A DNA stretch of 64,000 nucleotides from Rallus limicola (taxonomy: Eukaryota; Chordata; Aves; Gruiformes; Rallidae), in assembly GCA_022605955.1 (NCBI GenBank), contig JAKCOZ010000005.1:558001-622000 (forward strand), written 5' to 3'. The position numbers and the translations under genes were made by a program. A model generated the notes under the pieces. That model was not told the DNA's origin and searched no databases. It saw only the letters and a list, made by a program, of their open reading frames with translations. Positions 28,401 through 37,400 of the stretch are shown one piece after another (position 1 is the stretch's first letter; the number at the start of each line of letters is the position of its first letter).

Positions 28401-29636
28401 TAGACACCATTTACAAAGGATGTGCTTACACCAGCTGTATCTTCAAAAGGGCTGTTTAGGGGATCTCTGCTGTGTGCTGCAGGTTAGTTGCTATGTGGCA
28501 TAGATTTCGGGCAATATCTACCAAACACATCATGGTGCATGATCCAGTGATGCCAGCAGGAATTACCCAAGCTGCAGTGTCTGGCAGGACCCTGGCTGTT
28601 CTGGAAGACATACTGCAGCCAGCATCACCTCAGTCAGACCCGACTTTAAGCCCTGTTAGTGCTTCTAAGATGCTGTTGGAAGATCATCTAACTCATAGTT
28701 CTCTCTCCAGCACAGAGCAAGTCATAAAGTGGCAACATACAAAAAGGTTTAGCATGTCTAAAGGCTTGCCATGGCTGACAAGAGGCAGTGTCATTCCCTT
28801 ACCAGGCATTCCCTTCTGTAGACCAGCTCACTATCCTGGCATGAAGCTGCAGTGCTTTTTGCTGAGCTACTTTTGTGCAACTTGAGTAAGCTGAGCCAGG
28901 TCAGCAAGAGAGAGGGGTCTGAAGGGTGCAGAGCTGGTCCAGGGTGGCCAAAGGGAAGGTGGGAACACCCACCTTTGGGAGCAGCAAGCCATTAGATCAG
29001 ATTTGGGCCACCCACTCTTCACCCAACATGTTTTTCCAGTTGCCATTGCTGCACAACACACAGGGCAGACAGGATTTGGCTGTCAATAGGAAACGCTGGT
29101 AGAAGCCACAAGCTCAGCATTTGTCAGAGGAACCTGACTGTGGTAAAATCTGCATAATATGTAAATAAAATCCTTGTTGGGCATTAAGAAACTGTCCTTT
29201 ATTACAGCACTAGGAATATGTTTTCTTAGATGGTACTTAAAAGATACAGCTGTTAACAAAGAGCAAGTCTATTTTACTTCAAAACAACTTTGAACACTGG
29301 CCAAAACCAAGACAGAACACTACTAGGTCTAATTTTTTCATCTCTGTGAAGGTTTTCAGTGCTGGCTTCTCTTGTAAATGGTGTGAAGCACAAAGATCAG
29401 ACGTGCGTGGCTCTTATCATGGGGCTGCTGCAGGGTGAGAGCTCAGCCTGAGTGGATCCTGCTCACCTGTTCCAGGCAGAATTGGAGCTGAGCTGCAGAG
29501 CCTGACGGGCTGCCTGGAACCGTGGCAGGTCACTGAGGACTGGGGAACTCATGAAGCGAGGTCGGGGCCTTCTGAACGAACCCATCTTGTGGAACTGGAG
29601 AAGAAAGGATGGAGCTACGGTGAACCCTCCAGTCAT
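1028..29636 (-). CDS. PRR5L: PRR5L (Protor-2), mTORC2 subunit; whole spliced coding region
   Basis: PRR5L binds Rictor and is a non-essential subunit of mTOR complex 2. In mammals it also affects PKC-delta phosphorylation, cell migration and tristetraprolin-dependent mRNA decay (known for the family, not shown here). Eight coding exons of 170, 81, 49, 58, 92, 141, 127 and 383 nt join to 1101 nt, giving 366 aa plus stop. Intron phases are 2, 2, 0, 1, 0, 0 and 1, and every junction restores the expected codon. The order follows the human protein as remembered: a basic proline/arginine-rich N terminus, an HbrB-like region at about residues 57-240 (motifs [32 protein letters not shown]), and a C-terminal tail with the PRR5/PRR5L signature [15 protein letters not shown] and SDIQLLAMA. 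All introns are GT-AG except the one after exon 4, which is GC-AG in the human-like reading. No frame break was seen, so the gene looks intact. The first ATG at 29636 has a weak context, and the ATG at 29585 is an alternative start. Confidence 0.95.
3628..3863 (+). repeat. Unidentified 235-bp repeat, copy A (inverted partner at 32291-32545)
   Basis: From 'cagttacatttgg' to 'ccaaatgattgtg' this matches the reverse complement of 32291-32545. I count about ten substitutions plus one 3-base gap, and the first 100 or so bases are identical. The 3' part, 'cggttggacttgaccttaaaggtcttttctaaccc' compared block by block, resembles a CR1 3' terminus. The 5' part is not CR1 sequence that I recognise. Both copies start at the same base. 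It may be a CR1-tailed non-autonomous element, a rare CR1 subfamily cut at the same point, or an inverted duplication. Confidence 0.75.
4000..4714 (+). mobile_element. CR1 LINE, 5'-truncated with internal deletion
   Basis: A degraded copy of the CR1 ORF2 end and 3'UTR. Translation near 4030-4130 shows the reverse-transcriptase block KGIPQGS followed by a decayed LFNIL.SDLD and SKFAN, where intact copies read SKFADD. After about 4160 the sequence jumps to a point nearer the 3' end (HLEYHV, then the LEQVQRRA and GLEHL blocks), so a few hundred bases are missing. It ends in the CR1 tail 'cattctatgattctgtga'. Stop codons and lost catalytic residues show it is dead. It is antisense to PRR5L. Confidence 0.9.
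5218..5344 (-). CDS. PRR5L: PRR5L coding exon 7
   Basis: A 127-nt exon with acceptor 'gattttcag' before AGTGTCC and donor GCTTG|gtaaga, coding for residues 198-240 (the last codon is split after its first base). It reads [18 protein letters not shown], then [20 protein letters not shown], closely matching human [18 protein letters not shown] and VKQVVSPFLGISGDRSFSG. It forms the end of the HbrB-like region. It enters in phase 0 directly after the Gln of exon 6. Confidence 0.96.
5345..7221 (-). other. PRR5L intron 6
   Basis: A 1.9-kb intron, GT-AG. The only repeat I recognise is the CR1 copy at 5893-6322. The rest appears to be unique non-coding DNA, with nothing resembling an alternative exon. 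Confidence 0.8.
5893..6322 (-). mobile_element. CR1 LINE, 3' part
   Basis: On the plus strand it starts with a decayed CR1 tail, then 'ggttggaagggacctccagag', in pieces, and 'gtccaacccccctgcc'. It continues through the CR1 3'UTR and the C-terminal end of ORF2 in reverse ('aggctgaacagccccagctcactcag', compared in parts) and stops at 'cctcctctggactctctccag'. It has the same orientation as PRR5L. Its sequence is less like the other copies in the window, suggesting a different CR1 subfamily. Confidence 0.9.
7222..7362 (-). CDS. PRR5L: PRR5L coding exon 6 (HbrB-like core)
   Basis: A 141-nt exon of exactly 47 codons, phase 0 at both ends, with acceptor 'ttttttag' and donor TTGCAG|gtggga. It encodes residues 151-197: [32 protein letters not shown] and [15 protein letters not shown]. 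Human has [16 protein letters not shown] and [15 protein letters not shown] at the same place. The block is helical and leucine-rich and is one of the most conserved parts of the Protor proteins. Because it is in frame at both ends, skipping it would keep the frame. Confidence 0.97.
7363..10667 (-). other. PRR5L intron 5
   Basis: A 3.3-kb intron without recognisable transposons. It contains an 18-base A run (about 8898-8915) and an AT-rich tract at about 8275-8420, rich in TAAT/ATTA core motifs, described under findings. I see no other exon-like structure. Confidence 0.75.
8275..8420. promoter_or_regulatory. AT-rich tract with repeated homeodomain-type cores (possible conserved element)
   Basis: The stretch contains many TTAAT, TAATT and ATTAA cores within about 145 bp, including 'gcagttaatcattaattc' and 'gtcataattaaaagc'. 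It is unlike its surroundings and carries no repeat signature. Homeodomain proteins bind such cores, but AT-rich DNA has them by chance, so the regulatory call is a guess. Confidence 0.2.
10668..10759 (-). CDS. PRR5L: PRR5L coding exon 5
   Basis: A 92-nt exon, acceptor 'gttttcatag' and donor GTCCAG|gtaatc. It opens with two bases that complete Gly120, then encodes residues 121-150: [15 protein letters not shown] and [15 protein letters not shown]. Human reads ENRIEVLAEVWDHFFTETL and [11 protein letters not shown], so the match is nearly complete. It belongs to the HbrB-like core that mediates Rictor binding in the family. Confidence 0.97.
10760..13685 (-). other. PRR5L intron 4 (GC-AG in the human-like reading)
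   Basis: A 2.9-kb intron beginning gcaagt if exon 4 ends at 13686, or gtaaga if it ends at 13677. No transposon is recognised. An A run lies near 12538-12548. Nothing else supports a feature. Confidence 0.75.
13686..13743 (-). CDS. PRR5L: PRR5L coding exon 4 with tandem GC/GT donors
   Basis: A 58-nt exon with acceptor 'tcttggcag' before AACCAG. It encodes residues 101-120: [20 protein letters not shown], against human NQLLAKGLLFVEEKIKLCEG. To match human CEGENRIEV without an insertion, the exon must end at 13686 with donor GAAG|gcaagt, a strong GC-type donor. Nine bases downstream lies TATG|gtaaga (exon end 13677), which has the same phase and would insert Lys-Tyr-Gly between CEG and EDRID, giving a 369-aa protein. 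The sequence does not show which is used. Both may be. Confidence 0.93.
20625..22030 (+). mobile_element. CR1 LINE, long ORF2 remnant
   Basis: The largest CR1 piece here. Translation in shifting frames gives CR1 ORF2 blocks in order: [141 protein letters not shown]; then KAADNTKL where intact copies have the FADDTKL catalytic block. Frameshifts, stops and the altered FADD motif show it is inactive. It stops near 'gtcccagcacaaggact', before the CR1 3'UTR. It is antisense to PRR5L. Confidence 0.93.
22035..22085 (-). mobile_element. CR1 scrap in opposite orientation, joined to the preceding copy
   Basis: 'agcctgtcttcacaggag' followed by 'aagtgctccagccctctg' matches the reverse complement of CR1 near the end of ORF2, immediately after the plus-strand CR1 copy stops. 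The two form a head-on junction. It is short, so the call is moderate. Confidence 0.55.
22526..22735 (-). mobile_element. CR1 LINE 3'-end copy
   Basis: It starts on the plus strand with 'tcacagaatcacagactgg' and 'gggttggaaaggacccc', then 'ccaaccccctgacacagaca', which is a CR1 3' terminus in reverse. Similarity fades after about 22670, so the right edge is approximate. Same orientation as PRR5L. Confidence 0.85.
23510..24035 (-). mobile_element. CR1 LINE 3' part
   Basis: A well-preserved reverse CR1: tail 'cagagaatctcagaatg', then 'gggttgaaagggacctcat', 'gccatgggcagggacacc', and on through the 3'UTR into the last ORF2 codons. On the minus strand it translates as [19 protein letters not shown] and [19 protein letters not shown], the C-terminal CR1 pol end. 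It ends at about 24035. Same orientation as PRR5L, roughly 600 bp upstream of coding exon 3 in transcript order terms reversed, that is, between exons 3 and 4. Confidence 0.93.
24629..24677 (-). CDS. PRR5L: PRR5L coding exon 3
   Basis: A 49-nt micro-sized exon, acceptor 'ctgtctacag' and donor TTTCAG|gtatta. Its first base completes Arg84, then it encodes residues 85-100, [16 protein letters not shown]. Human has [16 protein letters not shown], one conservative change. Such a short exon is easy for gene predictors to miss. Phase 2 in and phase 0 out fit both neighbours. Confidence 0.97.
24678..28071 (-). other. PRR5L intron 2
   Basis: A 3.4-kb intron, GT-AG. It contains a 13-base G run at about 25873-25886. 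I recognise no transposon and no further exon. Confidence 0.75.
28072..28152 (-). CDS. PRR5L: PRR5L coding exon 2
   Basis: An 81-nt exon with acceptor 'ctctttgacag' and donor ATCAG|gtaggt. The first T completes Ser57. It then encodes [20 protein letters not shown] and ILNENIR, ending in the first two bases of Arg84. Human reads [20 protein letters not shown] and ALNENIR. This is the start of the HbrB-like region. As 81 nt is a multiple of three and both flanking introns are phase 2, skipping would keep the frame. Confidence 0.97.
28153..29466 (-). other. PRR5L intron 1b (between the first two coding exons)
   Basis: A 1.3-kb GT-AG intron. An open frame at 28472-28885 on the plus strand has no recognisable domain. 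I see nothing else. Confidence 0.75.
29467..29636 (-). CDS. PRR5L: PRR5L coding exon 1 (N terminus)
   Basis: It encodes residues 1-57: [20 protein letters not shown], then [36 protein letters not shown] and the first two bases of Ser57, with donor AACAG|gtgagc. From FHKMGSF onward it is nearly identical to human. Human begins MTRGFAPILPVEFHKMGSF, so the first 14 residues align only loosely. I chose the ATG at 29636-29634 because the MT.GF start is shared with human and an in-frame TGA lies nine codons upstream. Its context is weak (C at -3). The ATG at 29585-29583 (MGSF) has A at -3 and G at +4 and could give a 349-residue form. The segment 'ccttcttctccag'-like tract just before TTCCAC could also serve as an acceptor. 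Confidence 0.93.
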
Positions 29637-29741
29637 AGGGTCAGGTGGAATGGAGCAGGGCTGTCAGGAAGCCTCTTCTCTTGAAGGTCCAAGCATCAAT
29701 CTCAGTGATGTCGATGATGTCTTCAAACCCAAGGACTCAGG
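29637..29741 (-). other. PRR5L: PRR5L 5'UTR part of the first coding exon, with a short upstream ORF
   Basis: On the minus strand a good acceptor, 'gctttttctgcag', precedes CCTGAGTCC, so the exon probably starts at 29741 and carries 105 nt of leader. Inside it an upstream ORF at 29696-29664 encodes ten residues, MLGPSREEAS, and ends 27 nt before the main ATG. Its start context is weak (T at -3). The acceptor is inferred from sequence only. Confidence 0.6.
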
Positions 29742-32290
29742 CTGCAGAAAAAGCAGAGTAAGGCTTGGACTAGCAGTTCCCCACAATGTCAGGTTGTGAC
29801 ATGGGACACACATTGCAAGATGATGAAGCAATTGAAGCAGTCCTGCATAATGTAGTGTGAAGAAAAGTACAAGACAGAGAAGGGAGGGGTGAAAATGTCC
29901 CATACCATTAAGAGCAAACTTGAGCAAATATCCCAGAGTTCTTTAACAGAAGCCCCCTTTCCCCTCCTGCCCTTTATATAATGACCCAACACAGCCAGCC
30001 AGAAATACAAGCATGGTCTCTCTTTTCATTTCAAGTAGCACAGATGCAAGAACAGAGGTGCCTGAACTCCTCTGCCAGAGGCACTTAACAAGTATTTTTA
30101 AATACATTAGCCATTCAGCCTGTCTAAAAAAGTCGAAACTGGAGAAAGATAAAAGAAAACTATTTCACCAGAGAGGAACAAAAGATGAACAGTGGGAGAA
30201 AAGATAAGCAAACACAATGGGTTTTGAGAAGTGTTATGCAAGGGAATAAACACACTTGCATTATCAGTCCATTCTAAAAAGGATACATTAGGGAGCTTCT
30301 GCAAAAGAGGTCTGACAAGCATATTTTGAGAGTAAGCGGGACTTTTATGCCTGTTTTGTCTTCTACTGAATGAGAAGTAATTGCCAGGCCAAATGTGAAA
30401 TTTGTATTTTCCACTCTGATCATCATCTCCATATAACTGAGTACGTAGCCCCAAATAAACCACAGAAATAGAAGAAGTTAGCTTGGATAAAAACCACAAA
30501 GAAACTTTGGCAAAGCTTCCATACTTCTAAATCTTCCCGCTGCAGGCAAATACAAGCAGTAGATGTAGCTGGCAGTTTGGAGAGTGGAGATGTGGGAGAA
30601 AGGAGAGAAAAGAAAAACAAAACGAAGCAAAACAGTTGTGTAACTGAACTGCACACAAAGATGTGAAGCAAAATCTCTTTTCCACTACATTTTCAGCATG
30701 AGAAGAAATGAGAGATGATCAGCCAAAAAAATGTTGTGTAACTGCTCAGGGCTTCTAATTTGACTAGTGCTCAGCTTCAGGAAACTCTCCCCACACCCCA
30801 AACCATAATTAACTCTTTTACATATAACAGAACAGCTTTCTTCCCACCTAGCCAGCCCGGTTTCACGCCGAGCTCACTTTGCTACCTCACCTCTGCACAG
30901 CTCTGTCAGATTCTGATCAAGCACCGTGAAGCCCTTGCAAGCGCTTGCTGTGCCATGGACACCACACGCCCTGCCACCAAGGAAGTTAGAGGGGAAAACA
31001 CAGAGAAAATACCTCCTTTTTTTAGGCACTGAAACATGTAGTGCTGTCATTCTTGGTGCTGTTCAAGAAATAAATATGGTTTGTTATTCCCCCATGAACT
31101 AAATTCAGTTTGCACAGATCTTTGTGGAACTGGAACATGGCTACAACTTTCTTTGTCTTTAGAAAACTTCTAGCTGTCTTTAGAGCTGACAAAGTCCAGT
31201 CTTCCATGACATGAGCTTAGCCTTTTCTGTTGTTGCTCGAAAGGGTGGCAATCTGTTGATTCTGTGGCTGCCCTGTTCCAATTTAAAAAAAATAAAGTCA
31301 CTTTTAAAAATTAAGAATAAATGTAAATTAATTCCATCAAATCAGCAGGGTCTTCTGTGAGCTTTTTGAAATAACAGCTCATTTGACATTGCCCACACAT
31401 TTTCAATCTGCCTGCAGGTTCTCTATTGGCAACTGTAACCACATCAGAAATCATCAGAGGAAAAAAGCTACAGCACCTTGGAGAGCCAAGGGCAGTCTTT
31501 TCTCACAATACATCAAAAGGTATCCTGGAGGCAATGCGTAAGTCTATTCTGTTGCAACAGATGTCTGTCACCTCCAAATTCCAAAGCTGACAGCCTACGG
31601 GGCTGAACGAGTGACAGCTCACCTCTCCAAGCAGTACAGGAAAATTCCTAGCTCAAAAATTTTTACACAGGGAAGCCAGCACATCACTTTCAGAGCTGTA
31701 AAATGCCATCCCAAGTGTTACTTTAAGTGAGTTGGAGGCATTTAGCAGGACTAGAAAGCAGTGGTGAAGATGCCTGTGCAAAGCCTTCTATCATTTCAGG
31801 TGCCCTAAGTGTACACAAGTATCTTTCTCCCCAGCAATTATATCATTTTATAAAACTGCACTTACATCCCTTTGAGTTAGGTTAAGTAGCCAGAGCAAAG
31901 CTTAAATGGAGAAGGGTAAATCAGCAGAACCAACTCTGTGCCTTAATATACATAGATTTAAGGTTTGTGTAGGAGATTCTTTGGCCTGTTCTGTGTGAGC
32001 AGTAGAGCACCATGATCAGGAAGGTCTCTCCTGAACTTGGGCTATGGATTTAGGAGACCGATTCCACCATGGCAGAACTGTGGTATTACACAGGGCCCTG
32101 TGACAAGTTTCCTCAACACTTTTTACCATGGGAATATGCTTGTTTCTGCTTACAGAAACATACATGTTTTTCTTAATCTCTATTAAAGCCACACAGACAG
32201 ATAATAACAAGTTCTTGTCTACAAAGAGCAGATAAGACACCCCTCTTCTCCATTCATCCTCCAACCCCAGTCTGCAAGTCAACTTCACTT

Positions 32291-32545
32291 TAGAATCATC
32301 GAATCACAGAATCATTTGGGTTAGAAAAGACCTTTAAGGTCATCAAGGCCAACCGTTAAGGGTCTTATCAGGTATTTAAGACAACATCTTCAGCTTCAGC
32401 ACCAGGTTCAGAGTCTTATTTTCATTTCTTCAGGATTCAGAGACACAAATCTCTCTTATCTAAACTGGTAACTGCTGAATGGCAGGGGCAGTAAACTCTT
32501 ACTCTGAAGGCAGGCTAGCCACCAAATGGTATCCAAATGTAACTG
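32291..32545 (-). repeat. Unidentified 235-bp repeat, copy B (inverted partner at 3628-3863)
   Basis: On the minus strand this reads 'cagttacatttgg' through to 'ccaaatgattctgtgattc' and a CR1-like tail with repeated 'gaatcat/gattc' units (plus strand 'tagaatcatcgaatcacag'). It is about 95% identical by eye to copy A. The tail is longer and better preserved here than in copy A. It lies in the 5' intron of PRR5L in the sense orientation, while copy A is antisense. Confidence 0.75.
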
Positions 32546-34382
32546 ACCCTCATGCTATCAGAACTGGAAATGCCAAAGCCTCTGATAAGAACTATCCTCT
32601 CCCCATGCCCACAGCCTATTTAAGCTATTTTCAGTTTCATAAAGCTCAGAGAACAGAGCATTTACTAGAAAGCAGACTTTTGCCACAAGTAGTTTGCAGA
32701 TCCTGTGTACCTGAAGGTACAACAAAGCACCCAAACTTCCATCAGACCACATTTCCCTTTCACAGCGACTAGTTTCCACTGAACATTCTCCCCAAAGCTA
32801 GGCAGTGTGTAAATGCTGCTTCATTTTTTGCAGGCAAATTGCATTAGCAGTTTGCTGGCTACGTCCCCAGTGTGCATTCTGCAGTGTGCAATTTTTTGGC
32901 TTTTTAATGAGAGAAACTGCCCTTGTGGTAGAAAGGCATTAACATAGTTATAGGTTAGTAAGAAGCCCTCATTGTATTCAGGCTACTTTGGCTATGGAGA
33001 CTGAGCAGTGTTTAGCAAAATGCTGAGCATAGCAAGGAACAATTTTCCACTTCAGTTTGCCATGAAAACTCTTATAGACTTACAGAGAAATACTCAGAAA
33101 CTCCTCCTCAAGGCCTTCAGTTCAAACTCCCTCATTATCTACAGTCTCCTCTTCCTAAGATTAAAGTGTGTCATAAGACTACAAAATAAAACTTACTTAT
33201 AGTAATCATAGTCCTATTGTTTATTGACCACAGAACTAGAAAAAGTTTTATGGAGAAGCAATTATTCCTTTTATCCAGGGTGCAGCACGTCCTAGACACC
33301 AAGCAACATTCTCATCATCTATTACAAAAGGCACAAAGACTTGGACACTGAAGTTCAGCAACTGCTTAAGAGATACAGCCACACCAAGGTAATCTGTCAC
33401 TGCCCCATGCTCCAGCTGCTGGGGCAATGCTTTATGTGGCATCAGGGCATCTCAAACTGCCTGTCAGCTGATACATCCTAAAACGTTCCCCACCCATCTC
33501 ACAGAATGACCCTGCACATCTTTTCTTGCAAGAAGCTTGTCATAACTAAGTCAGAGAGATAGGTATTGCTCTTCCTTCTCTTCCAGCAGTCTTACCCCCT
33601 GGTTGGTTTGTTTTCTTTTATCATTATCATCTCAAAAACACAGTTATCAAAACCCTCTACATCTCTAACATGAGAGATGTGTCATCTGTGTAAAACCCAG
33701 ATCTTTAAGTGAGTAAACTCTTCAGAGCTGGAAGTCAATGGTCTCAACTGGGGGAACAAAGCACAATGATGAGTCAATCTGACAACACTGTCATTTCATC
33801 CACTTGTAATTCATCACATCTGAGTAAACACTTTTAGGATTACTCTGAATTTTTAAAGAGAAGGATCAAGCACAGACACAAATCCTTTTCCAGCAGACAT
33901 AGATACAAGCATTTATAAAACCACTACAGTCATCAAGCTAGCATTTTTCATCAGTTGATTTCTGTTAAGCACGAAAACCAACAGAGAAATAATTTCAAAA
34001 TGATTTAATGAAAAGACTTTTCCCACCCAACAGACCATAATACTGTCTGGAGGGAAATCAAGATCAGGCAGTATACCTAGACCTCTCTGTACTAAAGAAA
34101 GAATAGCCCAAAGAAACAGTTGGCAGCAGTTCCTTCAAATTATGAATCTTCATGATAATCTTGGGCCAAACAAACAAAAAGCCCATGGTAACTGAGATTT
34201 AACAAAAGAACGAGCTATTTTAAATTCCTCTGATGCCTTCTCTGCCAAAGTCAGAGCAACAGCTGCTAATGTAAGTGATGGGGCAGCAAAAACTACAACC
34301 ACTCATGTGTCTTAGAGGAAAACGCTCACCAGCACCACTTCACACCAAAAAGCCACAAGTCGAAAGGTAGCAAGTCAAAAAG

Positions 34383-34402
34383 TCCCTCCCCCAAGGGAGG
34401 GA
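34383..34402. repeat. Perfect 8-bp inverted repeat (hairpin)
   Basis: TCCCTCCC, loop CCAA, GGGAGGGA. It sits in the 5' intron of PRR5L. No T run follows on either strand and no function is implied. Confidence 0.7.
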
Positions 34403-37400
34403 AAGGGAGAGCAGAGAAATCAAAGGATCCTCAATTCATCCAAACAAACATTTCCAAGGTCTTCTAAAACAGAGAATGAGGAGGTATCCAGTGTGATGTT
34501 TTGCCATTTCAATTTTTTTTTAGTGGTAAAGTCCAGCCCCTTCATGAAGAAAGATACCCACTTCCCCATTTTCCTCTCCTTTATATGCTCTGTGTAGTTG
34601 TGACATTGATGACCTGTGACCATAAAATACACAAACTGGATACTGCAACATGCATCAGAACTTTCTGTAATTATTTTGGTTGTGGAAGAAACATAATCTT
34701 AAGAAAAATCCCCCCCTCTATTAGGCCCATAGACCCATAATGAGCAGGTTCATCCTACCTCAGACATAAAATATACGTGGAGAATCATCTAGATTCTCCT
34801 TTCAGCCTAGTAAATTCTTAAGAATGCATGTCACTGGCAAAATCCTTGATTCGAGTCCAGCTGACAAGATATCAAGACGCTATTTCTGACAAAAATCTCT
34901 CATTTATTTGTTATGCAGCCATATTGAGAAATGGAAAAGCACCCCACAACCTGTGACTTCAAGTCTTTTAGGTCGCCACAACTACATATGCACATGCATG
35001 AACTTAAAAGTTTATATTCTATGTAAACACAGACAGCATTAAGTTTACAGCATTCTGTTCCTCTTGTAGCACCCAATTCCTCAGTTTCTTAAAAATAAAC
35101 AAGGTCTGCTTTTCTGAACAAGAGATGATTGAATTGAGATTTATTCAGTAACTAACAGTGGTCCTTTCCAGTTAACACTGCCCAGAAGCTGTGTCTTAGA
35201 TGTATGTCTGAAGTTACTGAAAGCAAGAGCATCACAAGTTTTGGAGGGGGTCTGGGGCCCCAATCTCCAGGCAGGGTCCTTCCCACACCCTCATCCTTTC
35301 ATGCTTTCAAACCTTTGGAAATCTGACTCACAACGATTTTAGTGCCTAATCCACAGCCATCAAAAACAATAGGAATCTAAATATTGGTCCTAAAATGGTT
35401 TGAGACAAAACCTGAAACAGCAAGGAAAAGTACACTTTCTCTTGTGAGCCCCCTGAGGGACATTATATCCTCAGATGTGCTCATGCTAGCACCAGGAGCA
35501 CTGCCCATGCTAAGCAACACTCCCAATGACAGAAGTCAAGAGTGTGAGACCAGCCTTTGGGTCTGACAGTCTTGTCAGTAGGATTGATTCAACTAGCAGA
35601 CTTTAAAAGACAGCATCTACCAACCAAATATTAATGCCACTTGTTTCTGTAATCTCGCCAGCACAGCCAGCTCAGAAATTATGCAAGGCAGAAACTAATG
35701 AAGTTAACAGATCGCCTGTTGTAGGAATGCTCAGGGGTCATGTCCCTACTTCTCAGCACAAGGGCAAGATCCAGATGGGACAAATAACAGCAATCCACCA
35801 GCACCTCACTGGGCTGTGCCCCAGATGCTGCCCCATGGGCGAATGCAAGGTGGCCCTTCATGTGCAGGTTACATGACAGCTGGCAAACACAGGACTTCAG
35901 ACAGCCAGAGTGCACGACCTTCAGCCCCACTGCACACCTCCATCCAGGCCCTGGATGGCCCTGGCATGTGCAGTGCCAAGCGCTGCCAGCTGGGGTTCCC
36001 TGCCTGCCCACCCTATGTCTCTGGGCTGCCCTTCCCCCACCTCTGGCCTCCGGGCCCCACCCTGCACCATGGAAAGGCCCAGAGGCACCCCAGGCAGGCT
36101 CAGCCCAGGGTGGATGGGCCACTCAGTCCTCCTCTCATCAAGAGCTCCATTTGCTGGCTGAGTAAATGAAGTTACAAAGCCAGTGAGGAGACTTACCCAG
36201 GCCTTCCACCTCCCAGGCCAGGCCTATCCACCAAACTCACCAAACAAAAATACCCCTCTAAGCTCCTTCAGTGAAGCTTTTCAAATCATTCCACAGAGAT
36301 GGAGAGAACAGGGATTCATCTGATCTACCTCTCCTTTTCCAATGCTGACTCAATACCAAAGGTTGTAAATTTTTTTTTTTTTAATTATTATTCTTTTGCT
36401 GAGCTACGCCACCATAAAGGCAGCAACTTGGTGCCCCATAAATACCCTGGAGGAGTTCTACCAGTCTCACTTACCCTTAATTAAACTTGATAGATTTTCA
36501 CTATTAAGTACATAAAAGAATTGACTTCAACAGAATACGGGAAAACAGCCCTCTCAATATGAAGTGTAGACACTCTGGTATGCACCCATATATCCAGCCA
36601 TTTTACTGATACTTTTTGATTCCCCAAAACTCCTAGTACACAAACTTGTCCAAAAATGAGACCCCAGCACCCCTGTCATCCTCCTCCATCTTTTGCATAT
36701 TCCCTCTTGAAATTGGACCCACATCATGGCTTTACTCATATCGCAAACAAAGTCATAAAGAGATCGAACTTGGCTTTGATAGCTGAGCCATATAACATTT
36801 GTAAAGAAACTCAGTGGTTTTCACTTAGTTATGCTTTGAGTTCCTGAGGTTAAAGCAAACCTTAAACTCAAAGTGAAACTCAGCTTAGAGTGAGAGGAAA
36901 TATATGAGATGAGGAGGATTTCCAGGCCTAAGAGACTTAAAATTCTGTTGATTACCAGAATGACTTCTAATCCATACAGCTATATGGGAACAAGCCATAG
37001 CATGAAAACAAGAAAAAAAAAAAAATGACATGCACATAAATAGCTATATCCTTCCACTGCTGGGAATAGCAGTTACTAGGTGCATCCCTACTGCAGCCAA
37101 AAAAAAAGTGAGGAATGTGTCACTTGAATGACACAAGTATAAGTAAACTATCAAAAGTTTTTACTGTAGGAAAGGCCTTTGGATTGAATTGACAAATGTG
37201 TTTTCAAACACAGAAACTAACTTAGCAGCTTCAACCTGTTTCGGATAGCTTGCAACTAACATCTGCTGCTAAATCCAGGAAATCCTCTTGCATTAACTCA
37301 TTCAAAACAAGCTGCAAAGTATATTGAACAGTCTAAAGATCACAGCAGTTTCTGCTTAGCATATAGAGAAGCTGTTGGTTTGTATTTAAAAGGAATAAAA

